Shown piece by piece: positions 46,879-56,970 of a stretch of DNA of 64,000 nucleotides. A program made the position numbers and the translations under genes. The stretch covers positions 26,465,285 to 26,529,284 of the forward strand of contig CM051007.1 of the NCBI GenBank assembly GCA_027704905.1, given 5' to 3'. The stretch comes from Muraenolepis orangiensis (Eukaryota; Chordata; Actinopteri; Gadiformes; Muraenolepididae). The first letter of the stretch is position 1; each line of letters starts with the position of its first letter. Below the pieces are notes generated by a model. The model saw only the letters and a list, made by a program, of their open reading frames with translations, ran no database searches and was not told the origin of the DNA.

Positions 46879-48196
46879 ATGGCCGCCTCCTCTCGTCGCT
46901 GTTATTGTAGTGTACCGGGTTGCTCAACGTCAAAACAAAGACAGCCAAACCTCAGTTTCCACGATTTCCCGAAAGACAAACTCCTCCGCAAGTCTTGGGT
47001 GAGGCTGATAAGGAGGGATGAAGGTCCCTCGTTTCATGTTCTCAGGGGAAGCACGTATGTCTGCAGTCTACACTTTGACAAGGAGAGCATACGCGTGTCG
47101 AAAAATGGGCGGAATATGCTACAAACCGGTGTGTCACCAAGCCGGTTTCCCTGGAATGGCTGGGGGGAGAATCATCATCGCCAGTCAGTTTTCGATCGCG
47201 TTAATGCTCGCCTTGGAGTAAGTGAGGAGCTTCAGGCTTGTGCTAGCGACTCAGCTGTGGAGGAAGAGCACGAACAACAGAAACCATCAGGCAACTGGAA
47301 GCTAAAATCGTGCGTTTAGAAATTCAACTGAGGGACATTCCCTGTACACTGAACGTCAACACGTTATGCAAGACTGACGAGGAATTCCGATTCTACACGC
47401 GGTTTCCGTCAGAGAAAGTGTTTTGGTCGTTCAGGGAATCCATCGCCCCCTCAGCTTCCAGACTGGTGTATTGGAGCAGAGCCCAGAGAACAAGTGATGC
47501 CATGGCACTAGATAAACCGAGCCCTAACAGGAGGCTAGAACTTGTGGATGAATTTTTTCTCTACCGCTGTCGAGTTGCCGTTGGCATGAAAGAGAAAGTG
47601 CTTGCTGACATCTTTGGCATCAGTACCACTACAGTGAGCAGAGTGATAATAACATGGGCTAATTATCTTTACATTGTTTTGGGGTCAGTGCCAATTTGGA
47701 TGACAAGGGAACAGGTTCAAGCAACAATGCCACAAAAGTTTGCTAGTTACTGTCCAAATGTGCGAGTGATTTTAGACTGCACAGAGATCAGATGTGAGGC
47801 ACCATCATCACTCACCCTCCAGTCTGAAACTTTCTCCACCTACAAGAACACGAACACCTTCAAAGGTCTGATTGGCATTGCCCCGTGCGGTGTAGTTACC
47901 TTTATTTCAAAGCTGTTCACTGGTTCAATATCAGACAGAGAAATTACACGACAGTCAGGGATCCTCCGCCTACTTGAGCCTGGAGATGCGTGCATGGCTG
48001 ACAAAGGCTTTGTCATTGACCAGATGCTGTCTGAAGTTGGGGCAACCCTTGTAATCCCCCCATTCAAAAGAGACACCAGGTTCAGCAGAGAGGACACTGA
48101 AAAAACCCAGAACATCGCCCGACTAAGGATTTTGGTGGAGAGGGCCATCCGAAGGGTAAAGGAATATCATATCTGGGACACAACCATTCCATTCCT
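46879..48196 (+). pseudogene. ISL2EU THAP-DDE transposase, copy 1
   Basis: The N-terminus (46879 onward) is a THAP zinc finger: CYCSVPGC, then FHDFPKD, KSWVRLIRRD and VCSLHF give the C2CH pattern; the region after it (QTGVSPSRFPW) stands where the family's AVPT-like motif is. An 85-bp deletion after 47282, relative to copy 2, shifts the frame. The next frame (47310 onward) has the HTH_Tnp_4-type helix-turn-helix ADIFGISTTTVSRVIITW, then the DDE_4 catalytic acids: ILDCTEIRCEAPSS, GDACMADKGFVID and ILVERAIRRVKEY. Beyond RVKEY it continues HIWDTTIPFL before copy 2 starts at 48197. DNA binding and strand transfer are its role; the frameshift separates THAP from DDE in this copy. Confidence 0.85.
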
Positions 48197-49427
48197 GTCG
48201 AAAAATGGGCGGAATATGCTACAAACCGGTGTGTCACCAAGCCGGTTTCCCTGGAATAGCTGGGGGGAGAATCATCATCGCCAGTCAGTTTTCGATCGCG
48301 TTAATGCTCGCCTTGGAGTAAGTGAGGAGCTTCAGGCTTGTGCTAGCGACTCAGCTGTGGAGGAAGAGCACGAACAACAGCCCGCCGAAGACGACCGAGA
48401 ACCCGCCTCAGACCACAACTACTACGCCCACAACTCCGCTGGTGTAGTGGATGCTGCTGCTGCCGAAACCATCAGGCAACTGGAAGCTAAAATCGTGCGT
48501 TTAGAAATTCAACTGAGGGACATTCCCTGTACACTGAACGTCAACACGTTATGCAAGACTAACGAGGAATTTCGATTCTACACGCGGTTTCCGTCAGAGA
48601 AAGTGTTTTGGTGGTTCAGGGAATCCATCACCCCCTCAGCTTCCAGACTGGTGTATTGGAGCAGAGCCCAGAGAACAAGTGATGCCATGGCACTAGATAA
48701 ACCGAGCCCTAACAGGAGGCTAGAACTTGTGGATTAATTTCTCTACTGCTGTCGAGTTGCCGTTGGCATGAAAGAGAAAGTGCTTGCTGACATCTTTGGC
48801 ATCAGTACCACTACAGTGAGCAGAGTGATAATAACATGGGCTAATTATCTTTACATTGTTTTGGGGTCAGTGCCAATTTGGATGACAAGGGAACAGGTTT
48901 AAGCAACAATGCCACAAAAGTTTGCTAGTTACTGTCCAAATGTGCGAGTGATTTTAGACTGCACAGAGATCAGATGTGAGGCACCATCATCACTCACCCT
49001 CCAGTCTGAAACTTTCTCCACCTACAAGAACACGAACACCTTCAAAGGTCTGATTGGCATTGCCCCGTGCGGTGTAGTTACCTTTATTTCAAAGCTGTTC
49101 ACTGGTTCAATAGACAGAGAAATTACACGACAGTCAGGGATCCTCCGCCTACTTGAGCCTGGAGATGCGTGCATGGCTGACAAAGGCTTTGTCATTGACC
49201 AGATGCGGTCTGAAGTAGGGGCAACCATTGTAATCCCCCCATTCAAAAGAGACACCAGGTTCAGCAGAGAGGACACTGAAAAAACCCAGAACATCGCCCG
49301 ACTAAGGATTTTGGTGGAGAGGGCCATCGGAAGGGTAAAGGAATATCAAAAATCAGTTTTCAAATGTTTATTACAGTACATTTTACAAATTACTTGTTTT
49401 TCTAACAGTAGATTAAATATATATTAA
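48197..49427 (+). pseudogene. ISL2EU transposase, tandem copy 2 (partial)
   Basis: Starts at the same GTCGAAAAATGGG as 47097 and repeats the C-terminal THAP region, linker, HTH and DDE_4 core. It keeps the 85 bp lost from copy 1 (48381-48465), encoding an acidic linker and a coiled-coil start (AAAAETIRQLEAK). A TAA at about 48734-48736 and another at about 48900 replace Glu and Gln codons of copy 1, and two 3-bp deletions occur. It diverges from copy 1 after EYQ at about 49348. The frame 47310-48737 fuses the end of copy 1 to the start of copy 2, a chimera with no clear function. Confidence 0.85.
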
Positions 49428-49528
49428 AATGTTAAACAAATAAGAACATTTATTCCATCCACAAGTTTGCGTGGTTTTAGCAGGCCTATTCAATTAAAAA
49501 AAAAAAAATTTACCATCACACTTGTTGG

Positions 49529-50160
49529 CTACATTTCTTTGAATTTCAGGAGGTATGTTTCCATGTATGTGTTAAAATAAAACAGATCTAGTTTAGCCTT
49601 AATTTCAGTAACTAGGGATTCATCAAGCCAAATTCTCTCAACCGTCAGGTCACTTTTTGTTGATGTAATGAAATCACACCATGGTAAACGAGTTATGGCC
49701 AACTGGCCTTGCACTTGCCAAAAATACTTCACATTTCACTTCAGCTAAGCCAAAGGGGGGATTTGCAGTGGGATCATATATCTTGGCATCAGGGCTAGCA
49801 CCAAGGTAAGATGCATCAGGATGAACAACAAATCCAGAAGGCAAGACATTGACATTGCACATGTCACTATACTGCTGTAAAACCTCTGGCTCAAGGTCAA
49901 TCCCCCTTTTCATGGCAGGGGTTTGCCGTACCCCCTTCATGATTCTAACTGCGAGAGCCTGGGCAGAGGACTCCCCTCTAAGACTCAACACTTCACCAAA
50001 TTTACTGGAAGTTAAACGAGGCGCTCGGACTTCCTTCCACATAGGATTGTCTGACTGCCCCGTGTTTCCTCTTCAATTATATTTGCTAATTCACGGGTGA
50101 CCTCTAAACTCTGCATGTGATAAAACTGATGATAATTGGGAACAAACTGTAGGTCGCTGT
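49529..50160 (-). pseudogene. YqaJ-type nuclease of ISL2EU
   Basis: On the minus strand, an N-terminal helix region (LEVTRELANIIEEETRG) leads, after a frame change near 50050, to APRLTSSKFGEVL, AMKRGIDLEPEVLQQY, and LGASPDAKIYDP with GLAEVKC. These are the PD-(D/E)xK core positions of the YqaJ recombinase/exonuclease fold (Glu after GIDLEP, Asp in SPDA, E-x-K in AEVK). Another frame change near 49745 leads to YFWQVQGQLAITRLPWCDF and then to VERIWLDESL and a stop at 49529. A segment between AEVKC and the FWQVQ motif is shorter than usual. Relatives process DNA ends; the role in transposition is unknown. The gene is dead here. Confidence 0.8.
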
Positions 50161-50510
50161 TACGTTCCAGCATGTGGCTGTTGTATGTTGTTTGTACTTT
50201 TGTGTCTCCCCCCTTCTCTCTCCCTCTCTCTCTCTCACTCACTCACTCCACCTGCTACTCTGATCCAGGTTCCTGTCATTCATCAGGACACTAATTGGAA
50301 ACCAGCCAGTCATCCCAGCCATCACTCAAATCACCAGTTGACCAATCGGAAGCCCTCCTCTTGTTTTAAAACCCATGCGGCACTTCCTGTTTGCCCCCTT
50401 CCTTTTGTCTCTAATGCGGTTGGTTAAATGTTTGACTCTGATTTAATTAGCCAACTTGGTACAAGTGTATGTTGGGAATTGGAGCAGGTAAGGGGCCCAA
50501 CACATTTGGT
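50161..50510 (+). repeat. Possible LTR
   Basis: Starts TGTTACGTTCC, has a CTCTCT stretch and a CCAATC box-like word (50341), a TTTTAAA stretch, and ends GGGCCCAACA followed by a TTTGGTGCTACAA stretch that resembles an LTR-PBS junction. No partner copy or TSD was found, so this is weak. Confidence 0.3.
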
Positions 50511-51055
50511 GCTACAAGTAGTGATAATATTGTCTAGACACACTAGGTCAGGAGTGATGCCACTCATTGTATGTTTTGGACATATGTTTGGTTAGGTAGT
50601 GAGGAGTAGGTTTTATTTGACCTTTGTGTATAGGTAGACAAGATATTCCTTACTGAGTTAGTGGTGTTTTGTTTTACTTAGTTTATTCCTTTGGCATCAT
50701 TCAAGCTCCTTTTCCCTCCCCCCCCTTCCCCCTTGGTTGTGTGTCTCAAATCCACCATTGTCATTGTCTATTAGTCTGTTTTTGTTTGTATATATATCTA
50801 TAGATATATATATGGCACAATATATTACTTTCTTTCACCTAAACTTGTTGTGGGCATTGCTTTATTTTTCATTTGGTTCATTTATCACAAATTACAACAC
50901 AATCATCCTTTATGTTATTCACCCCTTCCCCTTGACATACTGGGGTTGTAACATACTTTTCAAAAACTCTAAACTAAATTTGAATGTAATATGTAGTGTA
51001 CAACATCAACAAATATGAAACAATAAGGCCTTTTTTCCCTTATTACCTTAGGTTT
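50511..51055. other. Unannotated sequence
   Basis: No gene recognised. TA-rich words lie near 50790-50815. Confidence 0.5.
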
Positions 51056-51061
51056 TGACCT

Positions 51062-53668
51062 ATGGGATGGCAGTGTAAGATCTGCAAGTCTGCAACAAAG
51101 GGGAATCTACTAAAGCATTACAGACTACAACACGCATCACTTGGTCGTGGGCAATCCCAGCCATGTCTATATGACCGTTGCCCTTGCACATTTAAAACGC
51201 AGAGTGCCCTTCGTACACATTTGTCCAGACACCATGCAGCTGAAGAAAGCCTACAGCCAGGAATCATCACTGCTTTTAAGTGTTTAGTTTGCAATGCTTG
51301 TTGTTCTACGGAGAATGACTATTTTCAGCATATTGGGAATCATCTGAAGAGCCACGAAACTCTTTTGTGTATGTGAAGGATGCAATTTTCGGACAAATAT
51401 ATACAATACATTTCTGAAACACAAAAGTAGAAGACACAAATTATATTCTTTGAGTGATTTTAAGCAAGACGTGTATGGGAGTCACCATAATCAGACTGTT
51501 GACCATCCTGATTTACCAGAGGCCAGTGATGGCGAGGGCACTAGTGCAGATTGTGATCAGGAAAGTGCATCGGACTTAGTTCTTCAAAGAATCGTCTTAC
51601 TTCTACTGAAGCTAGAAAGCATCTATAATGCCTCAGTGAAGTGCATTGATGCCTTGGTTGAAGACCTTCAGTTCATCTCATCTTCAGCATCTGTTGACGT
51701 TGTTAGAAACACTCTTGATTCAACATTGACGTTTAATAAATGCATTGTTGACCAGGCCATCATAACTGACTTGGCAGACCAGTTGTGCAACTTCCATCCC
51801 ATTAGTACAGCACTTAGAGCAGGTGGTCCACTTGGTTGGGCTTTTAAGAGAAGAAGGTATTTTAAAGGAACATTTCCAGTGTGTTGATCCTGTTGAATAT
51901 ATTCTTGATTCTCTAAGGCGAAAGACCTATCAATATGTGCCTATTCTCGAGACTTTGCAGGAAGTCTTGAAGAATAAAGACATTGCAGAGGAAATCTTAT
52001 CGAGACATTCAAACAGTACTGGATATATTAAGTCAATTTTTGATGGAAAATTTTTCAAACAAAATGACTTCTATGCTCGAGAAGAAACAAGACTATAATA
52101 ATCCTTTATGTTGACGACTTTGAGGTGTGTAACCCAAAAAAACACAAAATAACAGCTGTTTATTGGGTTTTGGCAAATGTGCCATCCAAGTTGCAATACG
52201 CATTAACGTCAATACACCTAGCTTTACTTTACAAACGGTTTGAATACAAAGTAGTTTTGGAACCACTCTTGAAAGATCTTGCCACTCTAGAACAGAAAGA
52301 GATTTTCATTTCCAGTGTTGGAAAAAATATTAAAAAGGGACTGTACACTGTTGTAGCTGATAATCTCAGCGCACATTCGCTCAGTGGACTAGTTGAAAGT
52401 TTCACAGGGCCGTACATCTGTAGATTTTGTCTTGGACATTCTTCAGAGTACCAGACACAGGAAGTGTGGACTGAAGTGTTTCCACCTCGCACAAAGAAAG
52501 ACCACAGTTTGCATGTGCAAACTGTGAGAGAAAAACCAAATTTAACGCATTGCTTTGGTGTAAAGCGGTCGTGTCCATTGACTGATAAGTTGAATCACTT
52601 TCACTTTGTGTCTGGGTACCCACCAGATGTACTGCATGACCTTTTTGAAGGTATAGTCCCAAGGGAACTAGCATTGTGTTTTCATATTTTCATTAAAAAG
52701 TACTTTAATTTGACTTTACTCAACGAGTAAAGTCGCACGTTTTCCCTATAAGGGCTCGGATAAAACCAACAACCCTCAACTAATACCTCAAAACTACATT
52801 CATCGTAGAACTATAGGTGGAAATGCCCATGAAAATTGGGCCCTAATACGGTTGTTGCCACTCATTATTGGTTCACGGGTACCTGAGGGTGATTCTGCCT
52901 GGCAGGTTCTTCTGACATTAAAAGATAGTTTAATTGGTGGTTGCCCCTGTTCACACAGTTGAAACTATTGCGTATCTTGACTTTAAAATATCTGAACATC
53001 GTGACAGATTCTTAGCAGTTTTTCCTGACGAGAAACTGATACCCAAACACCATTTTTTAGAACATTATCCTGCATTGATTGAAGAATATGGGCCTCTGGT
53101 TGGTGTATGGACAATGCGCTTTGAAGCTAAACACAGCTTTTTTAAGCAAGTTGTGAGGCACACGAAGAATTTCAAAAATGTGTTGTTGACCCGTGCTACA
53201 AGACATCAGATGAGGATGATGGCATTCCACATGCAAACAGATGTTGGAAAACAGGCATGGTGTGTCACAAAAATATCTGTAGTGCCTTTAGATGTGCTGC
53301 ATTCAGACATACAGGAAGCTTTAAGAGAAACATCCCCGTTTCTGTCTACTGTGCAGTTAGCTGACACTGTCACCTACTATGGAACAAGGTACACTGTTGG
53401 GATGATCTTGTCTTATGGCTCTACTGGTGGACTACCTGACTTTGCTGAGATTATTCAGACAGCCATTTTGGACAACTGTGTACATTTTATTGTAAAGTTA
53501 CTTGCTGCCTGGTATGAAGAGCATCTAAAATCGTTTCAACTGGAGGACACTGGGAAAATTGGGTTTTGGAGCAGCAGAGACTTGATGTGTACCCCTTGGC
53601 TGTGTACAGTGTGGGAGGAAAACGCCGGGTTACACTCAAACGACACATCTGTTGTTCATTTTAGGTAA
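51062..53668 (+). pseudogene. Tnp2/EnSpm-like transposase with C2H2 fingers, decayed
   Basis: At least four frames must be joined. The start at 51062 has C2H2-like fingers: CKICKSATKGNLLKHYRLQH, then RCPCTFKTQSALRTHLSRHH and CLVCNACCSTENDYFQHIGNH. The middle (51823-52098) contains GYIKSIFDGKFFKQNDF. Next (52125-52730) come LYVDDFEVCNP across a break, YICRFCLGHSSEYQT and YPPDVLHDLFEGIVP, the latter like the VxHDxLEG motif of EnSpm/CACTA Tnp2 transposases. The last frame (52934-53668) has HHFLEHYPALIEEYGP and MRFEAKHSFFKQVVR. Frameshifts near 51400, 51890, 52110 and 52930 disable it. I recall very similar uncharacterised fish proteins with the same order, unverified. TIRs were not identified, so the superfamily is an inference. 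Confidence 0.6.
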
Positions 53669-54010
53669 TTCAAATACATTCTCTTAACCTTTACATATTA
53701 CAATAATCTGTATTGTAACACATTTATTTGGAAATATAATAGTACAGTAGAGTCCTTTTTTCATTAATTTGTATTCACTTGCATGTTTCTGCCTGTTGTA
53801 TACATTCTTACACTATTTGTTTCCTGCTTAAAAGTTTACAATTAAAGACAGCACGGTAGCAGTATGAATTCTGATTGGACACATAACTCAACTTACATGG
53901 TAACAAACAAAAGGTAGCCAGTTAGAGTTCCTGCTGCCTCCTTGGTGGTTTGACTTCATTTAATTGGCATCCTGCTGACAACTTTTAATTGAAGAGAGCT
54001 GTCTTTTAAT
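53669..54010. other. AT-rich unannotated sequence
   Basis: No gene recognised; it leads to the TSD of the nested hAT set. Confidence 0.5.
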
Positions 54011-54209
54011 TAGAGGTGGGACGATCGATCGGCTTCCGATCATTATCGGCCGATTTTGAAGAAAAATGCGCAATCGGAGAATGCCGATCTTGCTTTAATG
54101 TTGCCGATTTCGCACGTGAGAAACATGTTAGCTCATCCCTTTACCAGCGAGTAAAACACGTGGGGCCCCGCCTCTTTTCTAAACAGAGCGATACTCGCCC
54201 TGCCTCAAC

Positions 54210-54704
54210 ATGTCAGCGGTGTCTGCAGTGTGGAGTTTCTTCAAAGTGTGTGATACAGATGTAACATTTGCCATCTGTAATGTGTGCAAAGAGAAAATAT
54301 CTCGTGGAGGAAGCAAGGTAAAAAATTTCAACACGACAAATTTAATAAGACTCCTGAAAACCCATCACCCAGCGTAGCATGGCGAGTTTGTTAAACTGAC
54401 CGCGGAGAGCGAGAAAAAGAAAGGAGAGAAAAAACCACAGCGGCTGCTGACACAACCCACTTTAGAGAGCACACATGCATATAGCCGTGATAGTGGGAAA
54501 GCCAAGGCGATCACAAAAAAAGTGATGGAATTCATAGCGTTGGATGATCAGCCATTTAGCGTGGTTGAAGATGTGGGATTCAGACGACTGCTCGCACATA
54601 TTGAGCCACGCTACACCCTCCCATCTCGCAGGCATCTTGTTGACGTTGCCCTCCCCGAGCTCCGCCAGGCAGTGCACTCGCACATTGAGAAAATATCCTT
54701 CTAA
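54210..54704 (+). pseudogene. hAT transposase N-terminal fragment (ZBED4-like)
   Basis: From ATG 54210 the frame gives a BED finger (CDTDVTFAICNVCKEK, then LLKTHHP), a Lys-rich linker, and a segment typical of ZBED4-type hAT proteins (PFSVVEDVGFRRLLAHIEPR, PSRRHLVD). A TAG at 54375-54377 interrupts it where the inner copy has CAG (55302 region). The frame ends at a TAA at 54702, with no catalytic core, so the copy is non-autonomous. Confidence 0.8.
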
Positions 54705-55108
54705 TGGCCTTCTGAAGGAAAATTTGTCATTTGTAAATTTGTATTTCTTTTGCATAATGCAGATATGATATGCAAGGCATATTGTCTTTTATTTTGATTT
54801 TGATTTTTACATTTCTTACTTAGTTTGCGTTGCAAGCAGTACAAGCAAGTTCCAAGCAAGTTGAGTATTTAATTTGTAAATTTGTTTTTCTTTATATAGT
54901 TTGTTTTTCTTTATATAGTTTGCATAATGCAGATATGATATGCAAGGCATATTGTCTTTTATTTGATTTTGAACAAATTTTTTATACATTTCTTAGTTTG
55001 CATTGCAAATGATGAAACTGTCTTTAACAGCCAATGTTCCCAATGCCCATCTCAAGTAAATTGCTAATTGTTTTTTTCTCTCAGCCAGTTAATAAATGTG
55101 GTAATAAT

Positions 55109-56006
55109 TAGAGGTGGGACGATCGATCGGCTTCCGATCATTATCGGCAGATTTTGAAGAAAAATGCGCAATCGGAGAATGCCGATCTTTCTTTAATGTT
55201 GCCGATTTCATAGCCGATCCTGCACGTGAGAAACACGTGAGCTCATTTCTTTACCAACAAGACAAATTTAATAAGACACCTGAAAACCCATCACCCAGCG
55301 CAGCATGGCGAGTTTGTTAAACTGACCGTGGAGAACGAGAACCCCAGGAATGCATGATGGATGAAACTGTTCTATAATACAGGGGTTCCCACCCTTTTTG
55401 TGCCACGGACCGGCAGATACATGAAAAAAAATCTCGCGGACCAGTTGTCAATTTTCGCGGACCGGTTGTCAAAGTGTGTGTCAACACACACCCCTAACAA
55501 AACGGCAGGGCTCGATTTCAGTATAAACGTGCATGTACGCGGAGCGCCCGTAACACAAACCCCGGCTCGTTCGCGACCGACACGTCACTAGCGCGTAGTC
55601 TCTTTAGTAGCGCGTGTATGTCTCTCGTTATGCCGCCGATATATATTTAATCTATATATATAGATTATACCGCTATATAATCTATATATATAGATTATAC
55701 TATATATATCATCTCTATATATAGATTATACCGCCCGCCGTTCACCTATACTCAAATTATTTGAGTCAAATATGATGATAAACACAGCTGTTTCGCCGCC
55801 CGGCAGTAACAGCTCCACGGCCCGGTACCGGTCCGCGGCCCGGCGTTTGGGAACCCCTGCTATAATAGACTGCTATAGCAGCAATACACTGTAGACCGCT
55901 ATAGCTGCAAAAAAAATAAAAAAATCGGTGATCGGTGGGGCAGATATTTCTCATTGTGATCGGTGATCGGTGATCGGTGGCAAAAAACGTGATCGTCCCA
56001 TCCCTA
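55109..56006 (+). mobile_element. Inner hAT element of the same family
   Basis: TIRs TAGAGGTGGGACGATC and GATCGTCCCATCCCTA, with a perfect 8-bp TSD, gtaataat, at 55101-55108 and 56007-56014. It repeats the start of the outer element with an internal deletion of the transposase, and carries a third element inside (55380-55859). Confidence 0.93.
55380..55859. mobile_element. Innermost MITE with CAGGGGTTCCCA ends
   Basis: TIRs CAGGGGTTCCCA and TGGGAACCCCTG bound 480 bp. The 8-bp TSD ctataata is at 55372-55379 and 55860-55867. The outer element keeps the uninterrupted site (ctataatag) at about 56189-56197, which serves as the empty site. Inside is a TATA-rich foldback at 55640-55735 and GC-rich GGCCCGG-type sequence near the ends. 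The TSD has central TA, the Buster-type pattern. Confidence 0.93.
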
Positions 56007-56333
56007 GTAATAATTCACTATTCCCTGTGTGTGTGTTTACAGTCGGCTCATCTGCATTTTACTGCATGGCTGATTGTTTCTCACTCGCATGTCCAATAAC
56101 TCCAGAGTTTGTAAAGATCAAAAATATATAGCCTATATTGAAACAGAGATATACTTATTTCCATAGCATGATGGATGAAACTGTTCTATAATAGACTGCT
56201 ATAGCAGCAATACACTGTAGACCGCTATAGCTTTTTGTTTTGTTTTTTTAATCGGTGATCGTGATCGGTGGGGCAGATATTTCTCATGGTGATCGGTGGC
56301 AAAAAACGTGATCGTCCCATCCCTACTTTTAAT

Positions 56334-56760
56334 GTAAGTGATCACAATGGAAAACAAATGTATTGTGAAATTTAATATAAAAGGCAGAAACATTATTAAA
56401 AGTAGTGATGAAAAGACAACAACAATTTGTAATTATATTAAAATTCTGTTGATTTATCATTTAGACAGAATAAGGAAATATAATAATAATAATAGGCTAA
56501 TTTAATTATATTTGAATTACCATTTACATTCTCTTGGAGTTTATTAATTATTATTAAATTATATTTATTCTGGAGGCACACTACAGGCTCTTCATTATAT
56601 GTCTGGTCTCTTTTGCTCTATTTTTATGTTCTCGTACCTCAGTGTTATGCTGTTGTCTGCTTCAACAAATGTACACCTTGTAAGTCGCTTTGGATAAAAG
56701 CGTCTGCCAAATGCCCTAAATGTAAATGTAGCTTAATGTGGCTTGCGACCATCCCCCCCT
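56334..56760 (+). repeat. AT-rich sequence ending in an L2-type SINE tail
   Basis: 56676-56732 reads TAAGTCGCTTTGGATAAAAG, then CGTCTGCCAAATG and two copies of TAAATG. This is the common fish L2-type tail of SINE and LINE families. The SINE head was not identified in the AT-rich upstream part. Confidence 0.7.
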
Positions 56761-56970
56761 GAACCCTATGTGACGGTGTGGGACCCAAGCTGCAGATCGT
56801 TTAGACTGATTGTGCTGGAGCAGGTGTGGTTCAATCAGAGTGAGAGAGAGAGTAGGAGCAGTGTGTGTGAGGCGTGACGTGGGTGAGTGCTTTTTATTTG
56901 TTTGTGTGCCCCAGGCATTTTGCTGTTCTGGGGCTTGTGTGAAAGAGTGTGAAAGATTAGGATAGACACA

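Larger units (their letters stand above)
46879..50160. mobile_element. ISL2EU-type DNA transposon, internally duplicated
   Basis: A THAP-finger plus DDE transposase on the plus strand faces a YqaJ-type nuclease on the minus strand. This gene pair is what published descriptions give for ISL2EU (IS4EU-like) transposons. The transposase region is duplicated in tandem. Terminal inverted repeats were not identified, and the YqaJ 5' end stops near 50160, so the right side is probably truncated. Confidence 0.8.
54011..56325 (+). mobile_element. Outer hAT element of a three-level nest
   Basis: Starts TAGAGGTGGGACGATC and ends GATCGTCCCATCCCTA. A perfect 8-bp TSD, cttttaat, is at 54003-54010 and 56326-56333. 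A second member of the same family occupies 55109-56006 within it. Without the nested part the outer element is about 1.4 kb. It carries a short BED-type transposase N-terminus (54210-54704). The TSD fits the Ac-type pattern nTnnnnAn. Confidence 0.93.

Noticed and set aside
50161..50510. A confident LTR call
   Set aside because: It has LTR-like start and end words but no TSD, no partner LTR and no internal retrotransposon frames nearby; kept only as a low-confidence feature.
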